From Buxus sempervirens (taxonomy: Eukaryota > Streptophyta > Magnoliopsida > Buxales > Buxaceae), in contig OX387190.1 of the NCBI GenBank assembly GCA_947561395.2, positions 15,494,858 to 15,558,857 of the forward strand: a stretch of 64,000 nt of DNA, in the 5' to 3' direction. The notes under the pieces are model-generated. The model did not search any database, was not told the DNA's origin, and saw only the letters and a list, made by a program, of their open reading frames with translations. This document shows positions 49,263 to 60,248 of this stretch, one piece after another; positions within the stretch are counted from its first letter, which is position 1; the number at the start of each line of letters is the position of its first letter. The position numbers and the translations under genes are program-made.

Positions 49263-49720
49263 AGCCATGTACACGTGTACACATGTACTTGTGCACTAAC
49301 ATGTGTACGTGAACTTTTACATATGCACATGTGTGTGTACACAATTACATGTATATATGTGTACACACATGTACATTGTCATCTGTTTATACATGTACAC
49401 ATGTGTATATGTGCACACATGTACATGTGTGTACACATGTGCCCATGTGTGTACATGTGTACACATTTACATGTGTGTACATAGGTACATCTGTGTACAC
49501 ATGTACATTTTTGTACACATGTACATGTATACAAGTACACATGTTGAAATGTGTACACAAGTACACATGTTGAAATGTGTACACAAGTACACATGTGTGT
49601 ACATATGTACACACACACGTACATGTACATCTGTGTACAGATGTAGACATGTGTGTACACCTGTATGTACCGGCTTACTTGTATATATGTGTACATGTGT
49701 ATGTACATGTACACACGCAT
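49263..49720. repeat. ACATGTGTACAC minisatellite
   Basis: About 0.46 kb. It contains a local 28-bp direct duplication with 'gttgaaatgtgtacacaag' at about 49543 and 49571. Confidence 0.9.
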
Positions 49721-50111
49721 ATATTAAGGTAGGCAACAGGTACCCCAGGATGTAATATGAAAGTACCTCACTGTTAAGGCGAAGGTACCCCATAGAAGGA
49801 AAGGCGAACAGACGTCAACGCGCTGACGTTGATTTCTAATGCGCGAACGTTTCGGCTTAAGAAGAAAACTGACGCGCGCGCTTTTATTGCTTAAACGTTC
49901 GCGCGTTGGACCTTAACGTCCGCTCGTTAACGTTTCTTAGTAATTCCTTATATTGGGTACCTTCGACTTACGTATTTGGTACCTTCGTATTATTTTTGGG
50001 GTACCCACGTTTTATTCGGGGTACCTATTCCATACTTGGCTTCATAATTGTGGCTACCGTAAGTTATCATTTGGGGGCACCTTTGGCTTATTTGCTGATG
50101 TACCTTAGGTA
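49721..50111. repeat. Foldback module with CpG core
   Basis: Reverse GGTACC units, a core at 49811-49934 with 'cttttattgc' at its centre, and forward GGTACC units with the CTTCATAATTGTGGCTACC box (about 50040). It is inverted relative to 44113-44564. Confidence 0.83.
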
Positions 50112-50652
50112 TCCTACACGTGTACACATGTACATGTGCACTAACATGTGTGCGTGAACCTTTACATATGCACATGTGTGTGTACACATGTACATGTATA
50201 TATGTGTACACACATGTACACATGTGTGTACATGTGTACACATGTACATTGTCATCTGTTTACACATGTACACATGTGTATATGTGCACACATGTACATG
50301 TGTGTACACATGTGCCCATGTGTGTACATGTGTACACATTTACATGTGTGTACACATGTACATGTATATATGTGTACACAAGTACACATGTCTATGTGTG
50401 TACACATGTGCACATGTATGTACATTTGTACACACACATGTACATGTACATATGTGTATAGATGTAGACATGTGTGTACATGTACACGTACAAGAACATA
50501 TACTTGTGTACATGTACATATACGCATGCACACACATGTATACCTGCGTATACATGTGTGTACTTGTGTACACACATGTAAATTCATTTTTTGATGTGTA
50601 CCGGCTTATTTGTATATATGTGTACACATGTATGTACATGTACACGCGCATA
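50112..50652. repeat. ACATGTGTACAC minisatellite
   Basis: About 0.54 kb, a close copy of 51905-52405 and inverted relative to 44565-45122. Confidence 0.92.
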
Positions 50653-51000
50653 TATTAAGGTAGGCAACAGGTACCCCAATTAAAACCACGGTAGCCCAGG
50701 ATGTAAGGCGAAGGTACCCCGCTGTTAAGGCGAAGGTACCCCGTAGAAGGAAAGACGAACAGACGTCAACGCGCGAACGTTGATTTCTAATGCGCGAACG
50801 TTCCGGCTTAAGAAGACAACTGACGCACGTGCTTTCAAAAGGATCGTTCGCACGTTGAAGTTTGTTAATAATTGTTTTCTGAGTTACGTTCGGTATAAGG
50901 GTGTGTACCTGAATGTTTTATTGTGGGGTACCTATGTTCTACATGCGGTACAGGGGCACCTTTTCCATTTTTTTGGGCAAAATTTTTTTTTGGGAGTTCC
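50653..51000. repeat. Foldback module with CpG core
   Basis: Reverse GGTACCCC units, a core at 50763-50857 and forward GGTACC units; nearly identical to 52406-52740. Confidence 0.82.
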
Positions 51001-51009
51001 GTAATCTTT

Positions 51010-51400
51010 CATTTGTGTGTGTGTGTGTGTGTGTGTGTTTCCATACGCACACTATGTACCTGAGCCATGTACGCGTGTACACATGTACATGCATATGTAC
51101 TCATATTTATTCATGTACACGTGAACGTGTACAAGTACACACGTATATGTTGTTGTACGTGTACATGTACATACCTTTGCACACAAGTACACACGTGTAC
51201 AAAAGTACACACATGTGTACATGTGTACACATATACAAATGTACATACATGTGATGAGAAGTACACACATACACCCGTACATGTGCATATGTAAAGGTTC
51301 ATGTACATGTGTTCATGAACACGAACACATGTGTACACATGCACACATTTACACGTACATGTGCACACGCGTACGTAGTTGTACGTACATCTTATGGGTT
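51010..51400. repeat. (GT)n tract and ACATGT-related minisatellite
   Basis: (GT)n at about 51014-51038 is followed by more degenerate TGTACA/ACGTAC repeats to about 51390. The parallel copy at 52760 has a longer GT run. Confidence 0.88.
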
Positions 51401-51904
51401 ATGTAACACATATGTATATATAAGGCAGGGTACCATCTTGTAAGCCTGTGGGGTATCCCCCAGATCATCCTAATGTACCCCCCATACAAGCCTTTAATTC
51501 TCCCCAAAAAAATAAGTCACAAAATCACATATGGGTACCCCCTGTAAAATTCAGGTACTCCCCATGGAAGATTGGGGTACACCGCATTATACCGAAAGTA
51601 CGTCAATACGTGCTCTGCGTAAAGAACTTCAACGCACGGACGTTCTTCTAAACGCTCGCGCGGTATCTTCTTTTATAGCTTAAACATTCGCGCGTTGGAC
51701 CTTAACGTCCGCGCGTTAACGTTTCTTAGTAATTCCTTATATTGGGTACCTTCGACTTACGTATTGGGTACCTTCGTATTATTTTTGGGGTACCCACGTT
51801 TTATTTGGGGTACCTATTCCATACTTGGCTTCATAATTGTGGCTACCGTAAGTTATCATTCGGGGGCACCTTTGGCTTATTTGCTGAAGTACCTTAGGTA
51901 TCCT
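51401..51904. repeat. Foldback module with CTATAAAAG in its CpG core
   Basis: Reverse units 'ggtatcccccagatc' and GGTACCCC, a core at 51630-51723 with 'cttttatagc' at 51671-51680, then forward GGTACC units and the CTTCATAATTGTGGCTACC box. Confidence 0.83.
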
Positions 51905-52405
51905 ACACGTGTACACATGTACATGTGCACTAACATGTGTGCGTGAACCTTTACATATGCACATGTGTGTGCACATATGTACATGTATATATGTGTACAC
52001 ACATGTACACATGTGTGTACATGTGTACACATGTACATTGTCATCTGTTTACACATGTACACATGTGCCCATGTGTGTACATGTGTACACATTTACATGT
52101 GTGTACACATGTACATGTATATATGTGTACACAAGTACACATGTCTATGTGTGTACACATGTGCACATGTATGTACATTTGTACACACACATGTACATGT
52201 ACATCTGTGTACAGATGTACACATGTGTGTACATGTACACGTACAAGAACATATACTTGTGTACATGTACATGTACGCATGCACACACATGTATACTTGC
52301 GTATACATGTGTGTACTTGTGTACACACATGTAAATTCATTTTTTGATGTGAACCGGCTTATTTGTATATATGTGTACACATGTATGTACATGTACACAC
52401 GCATA
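51905..52405. repeat. ACATGTGTACAC minisatellite
   Basis: About 0.5 kb. It is a copy of 50112-50652 lacking about 40 bp. Confidence 0.92.
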
Positions 52406-52740
52406 TATTAAGGTAGGCAACAGGTACCCCAATTAAAACCACGGTAGCCCAGGATGTAATACGAAGGTACCCCACTGTTAAGGCGAAGGTACCCCGTAGA
52501 AGGAAAGGCGAACAGAAGTCAACGCGCGGACGTTTATTTCTAACGCGCGAACGTTCCGGCTTAAGAAGACAACTGACGAGCGCGCTTTCAAAAGGACCGT
52601 TCGCACGTTGAAGTTTGTTAATAATTTTTTTCTGAGTTACCTTCGGTATAAGGGTGTGTACCTGAATGTTTTATTGTGGGGTACCTATGTTCTACATGCG
52701 GTACAGGGGTACCTTTTCCATTTTTTTAGGCAAAATTTTT
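52406..52740. repeat. Foldback module with CpG core
   Basis: Reverse GGTACCCC units, a core at 52519-52610 (AACGCGCGGACGTT and AACGCGCGAACGTT both intact on the left side), then forward GGTACC units. Confidence 0.83.
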
Positions 52741-52759
52741 TTTTGGGAGTTCCGTAATC

Positions 52760-52764
52760 TTTCA

Positions 52765-52807
<43 letters not shown>

Positions 52808-53170
52808 ACATACTCACACTATGTACCTGAGCCATGTACGCATGTACACATGTACATGCATATGTACTCATATTTATTCATGTACACGTGAACGTGTACA
52901 AGTACACACGTATATGTTGTTGTACGTGTACATGTACATACCTTTGCACACAAGTACACACGTGTACAAAAGTACACACATGTGTACATGTGTACACATA
53001 AACAAATGTACATACATGTGATGAGAAGTACACACATACACCCGTACATGTGCATATGTAAAGGTTCATGTACATGTGTTCATGAACACGAACACATGTG
53101 TACACATGCACACATTTACACGTACATGTGCACAAGCGTACGTAGTTGTACGTACATCTTATGGGTTATG
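52760..53170. repeat. (GT)n tract and ACATGT-related minisatellite
   Basis: (GT)n at about 52768-52805 followed by degenerate self-complementary repeats; second copy of 51010-51400. Confidence 0.88.
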
Positions 53171-53830
53171 TAACACATATATGTATATATAAGGTATGGT
53201 ACCATCTATTAAGCCAGTGGGGTATCCCCTAGATCATCCTAATGTACCCCCCATACAAGCCTTTAGTTCTCCCCAAAAAAATAAGTCACAAAATCACATA
53301 TGGGTACCCCCTGTAAAATTCAGGTACTCCCCATGGAAGATTGGGGTAGTCCGCATAATACCGAAGGTACCTCAATACGTGCTCTGCATAAAGAACTTCA
53401 TCGCGCGGACGTTCTTCTAAACGCTCGCGCGGTATCTTCTTTTATAGCTTAAACATTCGCGCGTTGGACCTTAACGTCCGCACGTTAACGTTTCTTAGTA
53501 ATTCCTTATATTGGGTACCTTCGACTTACGTATTGGGTACCTTCGTATTATTTTTGGGGTACCCACGTTGTATTCGGGGTACTATTCCATACTTGGCTTC
53601 ATAATTGTGGCTACCATAAGTTATCATTTGGGGGCACCTTTGGCTTATTTTTTTATGTACCTTAGAATTATTTGAGGGGTGCCCTGGTCGTATTTCTTGG
53701 ATTATCTCGCTACAACTCTGTGCAATTGGTGCTCTGTTCGTGGGGTTACGTTTTGGAAAACTTTGCACAGTACCTTGGGCTTAAGTCTGGGGTAGCTTGG
53801 CCTTATTTAGGGGGTACTCAGATTTGTATG
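53171..53830. repeat. Last foldback module of the block
   Basis: Reverse GGTACC units, a core at 53399-53491 with 'cttttatagc' at about 53440, forward units with the CTTCATAATTGTGGCTACC box (about 53597), then more divergent GGGGTACTC-type units. Confidence 0.78.
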
Positions 53831-54401
53831 TATTGAAACTTCAAAAATACGTACACATATCTTACATGAGTCACATTCATAACGTGACATGAATGTTATA
53901 AACTCTCACATCATTCAATCCCTTTCCCATGATTTGTAGACACATTATTATATCATAATAATATAATATTTTAATACAGCAAGTCGCTGTTTCATCAGGG
54001 TTAGGTCCCATGCGTAATCGGAACATGGCGATTAAGCATGCGATTAATCTACTGATTTTTACGACTAATCTTGCGGCTGTATGTATTATTTGTATTCACG
54101 CAAGCGAGGGTTTATGTTTGGGTGTATAAATAGAGGGTTTCACTCCACTTCGTACTCACGATTAATTTAGGGTTTCCTATGCATGGGTCCCCTTATTCCA
54201 CTGTTCTCCTTCTACCTCTCGCATCCAAATCATGATTAATCTACGGTATCTTATACGCACTTCCTGTTTCTTCCAGGGTTCTCCAAGTCTCTATACTCTC
54301 CAACTCAAGGCCAAATATACGGGGTTTACGGTTTGGCTCCACCAACTTTCCACTGTGAGTTGTGTCGAACATTGTTTTTTTCTCTGTCATTTGTTAAAAT
54401 C
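53831..54401. other. GATTAATC-rich leader of the next transposon gene
   Basis: GATTAATC-like palindromes at about 54010-54090, 54160 and 54230 recall the cores at 17740-17880 and 63340-63540. 'gtataaatagaggg' at about 54122 is a plausible TATA box for the plus-strand gene that follows. No coding sequence is seen before 54402. Confidence 0.45.
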
Positions 54402-55696
54402 ATGCCTCGAACAAAGAATTCTAGCATGCGCCATAAGAGGAGAAGGGATAGGACTCCTACACTTGCAAGTCCCTTATTACCTTCCGGCTCTCATTAGAGC
54501 CCTTCTGAGACAGAGGAACCCAATCCCTCTCAGTCTACCATCCACAGGGAGCCTTATTCTCCTGATAATTCATCGTCTGCACCTTTTGAAGCCGAGCAGA
54601 TTCGGCAGCGACCCTTGATTGTTGAGAAACCGATTGTTAGATCATGTTTAGCACCATATGGTATTGTACAGATTCTGGAAGCTGTTGGTTGGTCCGACAT
54701 TCTAGATTGGGGGATGCTGCCAACTCCTTGACTGTTGCTCAACTTTACGCTGGATCCCGTAACATGTCCACCCCTCCTTTTCGTGAGCCTGAATTTGAGA
54801 TCAAAGTGGTAGACTCTATCTATACTGTCACACCTAACTTGATAAGTGATCTAATGGGTATACCTAAATCAGAGGTCCGTTTCCTGAACCCACCAACGCA
54901 AGAGAAACTTGCTGAGGCCACTCAATGTCTGTGTGGGATTGATGCACCATGGAAAAAGACTGTGCTTCAAGCTAATTAGCTCTTCCCTAAGTATAGAACA
55001 CTCCATCTCATCTTCACATTCAATGTCTATCCTAGGTGCGGTAATAAGTTCGAGCTGACCAAGGCCATGGTCTTCCTTCTCTACCGTCTCATTACTCGGA
55101 CGTGCCTTTGTCTGCCCACATTCATTTGCAGACATATATGTCAAGTTGTCCATTCATCTGGTCACAAAGCCCTTCCATTTGCCTATCTTATGACTAGGAT
55201 TGGGATGAGGTTTGGTTTACGTGGACCTCCTGAGTCTATGGTTATTTCAAGACAATTTTCACAGATGAATCTAAATCAAATGCAACTTGCACATTTGCAC
55301 CACCACTGTCACGCGGCTCGGAGATCCGGAGAATCAATGGCGCACCAACAGCAGCCACAACAAAGAGAGGAAGCAGAGCCAGTACAACCTTCGTCATCAC
55401 ATCCTCGTCCAGCCACTTCTCAACCCAGCTCTTTCAAGACATATTCTCGATGTGGACCGTCGTCAGAAGCCTTTCGTAGGCTTAGCCAAGACGTTGGAGA
55501 AATTCGAGAGGATTTTGGCAGTCTACGACGTGATTTTGGAATGTTTCAGGAATCTATCGCTCATGAAGTTGGTGGACTAAAGAAGCTGGTCAAAAAAGCC
55601 ATGAAGATAGTGACTCATCTCTTCACTTGCTCCAGTCAGCAGAATCTATCCCTCCCACCACTTCCCGGGTCTGATGACGATGACATTGCACCGTAG
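54402..55696 (+). pseudogene. Putative plant transposon protein, broken
   Basis: ATG 54402 opens a basic N-terminus ('RHKRRRDRTPT'). The frame meets TAG at 54495, continues to 'VGWSDILDWGMLPT', shifts frame near 54720-54730 ('NSLTVAQLYAG'), meets TAG at 54977 and is then open to TAG at 55694. The segments 'EFEIKVVDSIYTVTPNLISD', 'LIFTFNVYPRCG' and 'LPTFICRHI' resemble the plant transposon-protein family of the 32391-37073 gene but are only distantly related. The C-terminus is Gln/Ser/Pro-rich and then predicted helical ('LSQDVGEIREDFGSLRRDFG'), as in that gene. Three lesions make it a pseudogene. Confidence 0.68.
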
Positions 55697-55890
55697 TGTG
55701 CTGATTTTAGACGTACTTCTATGTTTTGGATATAAATGTATTTATCTCAACGCAACTCAGATGTATAGAATGTACTCATTTCACATAATAAAAGTATTCG
55801 TAATTACAGCATTATAATCCTCTGTTGTTTCCATTTGATATAAATTTGTCCATCAATCTATTCCAAATCAGTTCCTTCTTTGAAAAGATG

Positions 55891-56410
55891 ATTGGCGGTG
55901 TACCGTAGGCCTCATTTGGGGGCTACCTAAGGCATCATTGGAGGGATTGCTTGAGGATAAGGGCATAATTACAGGGAACAAAGTGGTACGTTAGGAAGTA
56001 GGAAGGATTTGCTTCTAACGTGCGGACATTAGGAAGCAACGTTCACGCGTTGAAATCTCAATTACCAATTCGTAACGAAACGTTCGGGCGTTGATATCCC
56101 AGGTACGCGCGTCATGCTATTTGTGCAGAGGGTACCTTGGACTTATTTGTGGGGTACCTAAAGCATGATTGTGGGTACCTAACGCTTAATTGGGGGTACC
56201 TAAGGTCCAGATGGGTGGGTTCTTATTGTTGTTTGAGGGGATACCTTAACTCTTCAGTTGGGGTGTACAAAATATATATATTGGGGGGTTTTGGGAGCCA
56301 TTATGGGTGGTGCATAAGGTAGATAGGGGGTACCTAAGGGTTGATTTTGGATGTACCTGTGTTATTAGTGGGGGAACCTTATTTTGATTTGGGATGTACT
56401 TGCAAGAGGA
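55891..56410. repeat. GGTACC arrays around a CpG-rich core
   Basis: A core at 56015-56115 ('aacgtgcggacatt', 'aacgttcacgcgttga', 'aacgttcgggcgttgat') is followed by forward GGGGTACCTAA.GCTTA units to about 56400. The left arm is short and in forward orientation, unlike most modules. It separates the two transposon pseudogenes. Confidence 0.7.
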
Positions 56411-56837
56411 ACAGCAAGAAGCTCTGAAAATATTAACCAATTAACGGAACTAAATAATTAACTCAAAATTGCGATTCTCATTCCACTGGAAGTATACATT
56501 TGGTACATACACATCCTTGTATAATTCGAAAAAATGAACACTTACATTGCACTACAAAAACAATATAATTACAGGACTAACATTGTCATCACATTCAATA
56601 TACATAATTCACTCCCCCTTTTTTGTCGTACCAATATACAAAAGAATCACAAATCTCTGGGAAAATGACCTAAATCTCCTTCTTGACGATATAAGCTCCC
56701 ATCTCCACTATAAACTCCTGGAGATCTCCCTACAGTAGAGTTTGAACAGGAGCCAAATTGATTCTGGCCAACAGTATTGCTTGAGTTGGATTCTTGGAAT
56801 ATGTTTGGACTCATTGATTCCTGTCATTAATGGAATG
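56411..56837. other. 3' flank of the FAR1-like pseudogene
   Basis: A/T-rich with no coding signal; probable 3' UTR side of the minus-strand gene whose stop is at 56838. Confidence 0.4.
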
Positions 56838-57511
56838 TCATTGCAAAGCATTGAAATTCTTCACAAAGTATTGAAGAGTAGGATCTTCTAGAAAATATAC
56901 CCGCAGTAGCTGTGTGTAAGTACCAGGTTGTTGGAATGGAGACAAAATTGCATATTCAGCCATAGGATATGTTCTCGATTGCATTCCCGTCACCACTCTA
57001 TCTGTTTGAAACTGATGAGAGGCCTATGGAATAGATATAATTCATAAAAAATCAGAAAATCCCCCATAAAACCATAAACATGATATGATAAAACAAATAC
57101 ATTAGTATGAGGTAAGTATTATACCATTGCCTCACTCCATCCAGAGCTTTGACTTGCATATTGTGTTTGTGGTGGAGTTTGAATCTGAATTGTATTTGCC
57201 ATTTGAGTTGGTATGTCATGGTTCCTCTTCCTCTTTGGAGCCCTATCTGAAAAATGTTTTGGTTGACGTCCACTACGACCTCGACCTGGCTTCCACTTCA
57301 GTCTAGCAACGGTGATTGGAATATTTTCAGATAAATTCTCTCCTTCATTCCCATCCACTGCGCTCGGAGGCTTGTTCTTCAGCACATTTCCAACTTCGGT
57401 CATTAAAATGGCTAGCCCATTCGCAGCACATTCATATGCCTCAAAAGTTTCCGCAGCAATTTGTGCGCGCGTCGGAAACGCGGCATGGGAAAAGTTCGGA
57501 GTCACCACCGC
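56838..57511 (-). pseudogene. FAR1/MULE-type gene, C-terminal exons
   Basis: The exon from 57511 to about 57126 encodes 'AQIAAETFEAYECAANGLAI', 'VARLKWKPGRGRSGRQPKHF' and 'RAPKRKRNHDIPTQ', the helical tail and basic C-terminus seen after the SWIM domain in FAR1-related proteins. It ends at a GT donor ('GCAATG|GTATAA'). A short last exon starts at 57023 after an AG acceptor ('ASHQFQTDRVVTGMQ', 'PGTYTQLLRVYFLED') and stops at TGA 56838-56840. The part upstream of 57511 is interrupted by an LTR-like insertion, and the gene resumes beyond 61075. Confidence 0.65.
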
Positions 57512-58506
57512 TTGATGGGGTGCAGGCAGACACCTCGGTGCCTGATCTTGTCTATTTTGGGCTTTGGTCTGCGGCTTGAGATTCTAAGTCGGGGTCTCGG
57601 TTGTGGTCTGGGGAAGTCCGTAGACACCCCAGTCCACCCAGTCGGATGACGGGTCCCGTGGGTTCCCTGGTTTGAGTCAGCTTACTTTGGTTCTCACCCG
57701 ATTCCTAATCCGATATGCAACTTGGTTAAGTCTGGCGGGACCACTTGAGTTGTGTGGGTCCCTTTAATGGCTTTTATCTTGTTTTACTTAAGTTGTCTGA
57801 GTCTGATTGGGTGGGCCCCGTTGGAAGGCCCATGGTATCCTTGGCGGGCTTGGGTAAGCCCATGTGCCCCTGGTGGGCCTCTGCCTAAGCCTAGGAGGCC
57901 CTATGGACTTAGGTGGAAGTGAATTGATTTTACTTAGTTTGTTTAAGTTGGAGGCTTATGTGATTTCCATGCAATAAGTGGGCCTGCATTGATTTGCGGG
58001 CCCCTAAGTGGGCCCCCATAGTGGATGCCAAAGTATTTTCAATTTATCTTATTTAAATTGGCCAAGGTGTTCTGGACATCAGGCTTGGGGCCCATAATCC
58101 AGCTTTGGTCTTGAAAACCCCAAATTCCATGAAGTTAGGGTTAAACCCTCACTTGGTTCGGTTAGTGGGCTTTGGTGGGCCCGATAGGCCCTTGCCCTGG
58201 GTCTCGGCCAAACCATACAATTCAAATACTCATTCCACACAACGAGGTTCGGGTGGGCCGCATTGGGTTTGGCCCGTCCGATTCAATTAGTTCATTTTAC
58301 TGAACTTACTTATTTGCATGCTTTTGGATTTATCGGGCTTGGTGGGCCCCGTTGGAAGGCCCACAAGTGTTTCCAATTGGACCGGCGGTCCATGTCCCAA
58401 GTTGGGTTTCTGGTTAACCCGGAAACCATATTGGTTCATCTGGTTTTGTTGAAAATAGTATGGAAATTCGGCAAGGATCAAGAAAACACAAAAAAAGGCA
58501 TTTCTG

Positions 58507-58575
58507 TGTGTGTCCGGCCTTAGTTGCCGGATACACACAGGTCCTAGGTGATTCGGCCTGAGTTGCCGGATCACC
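58507..58575. repeat. Short palindromes, TGTCCGGC...GCCGGATACA type
   Basis: Two stems: 'gtgtccggccttagttgccggatac' and 'gattcggcctgagttgccggatc'. They are related in style to the GTATCCGACA arrays. Confidence 0.6.
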
Positions 58576-60248
58576 TTAAAAAGGCCTTTTTCGGGGTTTG
58601 GCCATTTGGGATGACTTCCTGGGCTTCCTAGGGGTCTTCTACAAGTCATGTGGGCCCCTGGGAGGGCCCACATTGGTTCAGGTTTGGGGGAGAAGCCTCA
58701 TTTGGCTTTTCTTTTTTGGTTTCTCATCAAGACATGGGGGCATTGGAAGGCATGGGGCTTGCTGCCCTTCTTACTTCTTTTCTTACAATTACAGCAACAA
58801 GGTGGGGGTCTAAGTACCCCAATTCCCAAGATTTCCTATCATCAATCAACAAACAATTTAAAGCAAAAGAATCCTACATTTCAAGCTAAACAAATCCAAG
58901 CCAACTAACCGGCTGTGGAAAGAGGAAATAGTAGCTGACAATGGAATTTCGGATGGGCTTTGGGCATGCAAAAAGGGCTGAACAGCACATGGATATTGGG
59001 GGATAGGACAACGTGCATGTAAGGGTTGAAGGGCTGGCCCTGGTCTTGGGCTTCATGCTTGCTGGGACAGCAGCAAACAGCAAGTGTTTTGCTGTGGCTC
59101 CCAGCAGCAATTGACTTGGATGTTGGGGAGCTCAATCAACAAAGATGAGGTGGGAAAGGGGGGCATGCTTTGACACTTAGAAACAGCGAATTACCAAGGG
59201 GGAAAGGGATCATGCTCTTAGGTATGGAAAATAGCAAGTAAAAGGGCAATGCTAGTGCACACAACAGTAGCATGCTTGGTTCACAAAAGGGAAACTACAA
59301 CTATTCATGGGGGATCATGCTAGAAGTGGGCTGGAGGTTGGCACACATGTGTGAGCTTAAAGGGACCGAACCGGATAGACATGCCGTGTATGCATACGGA
59401 TAAGAGGCAGTAAGAAACCCAACCGTGGAGAGACCACTACAGCCATCATTATGGGAGACCAAGTAGCAACAAGGGTGGGGGGTTTGCTACTGTCTCCAGC
59501 AGCAACCTGAGTGGGTCGTACCAAGGGGAACTAGGGGCGAGGGGAACATACTTTTTAACCACCTACAGCAAATTAACAGCGGCAAGGGGAGGGGGACATG
59601 TTAGGACTACAAAACAGCAAATAATCCGGGGCATGGGGGGATACATTGATGCATGCGGCAGCAACAGGTCAGCGGAGAAAACACAAAAAAAAACAGTAAT
59701 GAGGATGAGGTAAAAATCATGGTGGATCACAAAAAAGGGATGACAGGAGTCATATACATGCATCCCCAAAAGAAACCGTAACCAATGCATCAAACGAAGA
59801 GCCTAACATATGTACATGTAAAGAGATGATTTAATCATGCATAAATGAACAAATGCAACTAAGAGATCTTGCACTTGTTACCAAAAGAATCCGCATGGCA
59901 GCACCTATGTGACTTCCTCCCGTAACCTCAAAAATGCCTGGTTGTTCTTGCACTCCAAAGCAAGGTGGAAACCCTTCTTTGATGATGGACAGCAGCTGGA
60001 AGCTCTTGGGTACTCAGCCTTGCACCAACAGCAACTAATCTCCTTTAACTTGCTTGAGAAAGTGAAGAAGAAGAAGAGGAAAAAAGGGGTGGAAACACTT
60101 GAGGTGGTATATGAGGTGATGGGGGGCAAAGGGAGTTAAAGAGGAAGGGATTCAGATGAGAAAACGTGGGGGAAGAAAGCTGGAAACTCCCCAAAGAAGC
60201 CAACCCCCGGCCAGAGGTGGCTGCTGTGCTTTTATAGACAAACTTAAT

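Larger units (their letters stand above)
49901..53458. repeat. Two tandem higher-order units of about 1.77 kb
   Basis: The marker GCGCGTTGGACCTTAACGTC occurs at 49901, 51690 and 53459, spacings 1789 and 1769. The marker CGGTATAAGGGTGTGTACC occurs at 50891 and 52644. Each unit holds two foldback modules, one long ACATGT tract, a GT microsatellite and one shorter ACATGT tract. A truncated third unit follows to about 53690. Confidence 0.9.

Noticed and set aside
37973-53135. Many overlapping reading frames of 60-200 codons encoding MCTHVHTCVYMC-like proteins on both strands
   Set aside because: They are translations of the self-complementary ACATGTGTACAC repeats, with Cys/Thr/His/Val/Tyr-only composition in all frames and no domain. 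I treat them as repeat artefacts.
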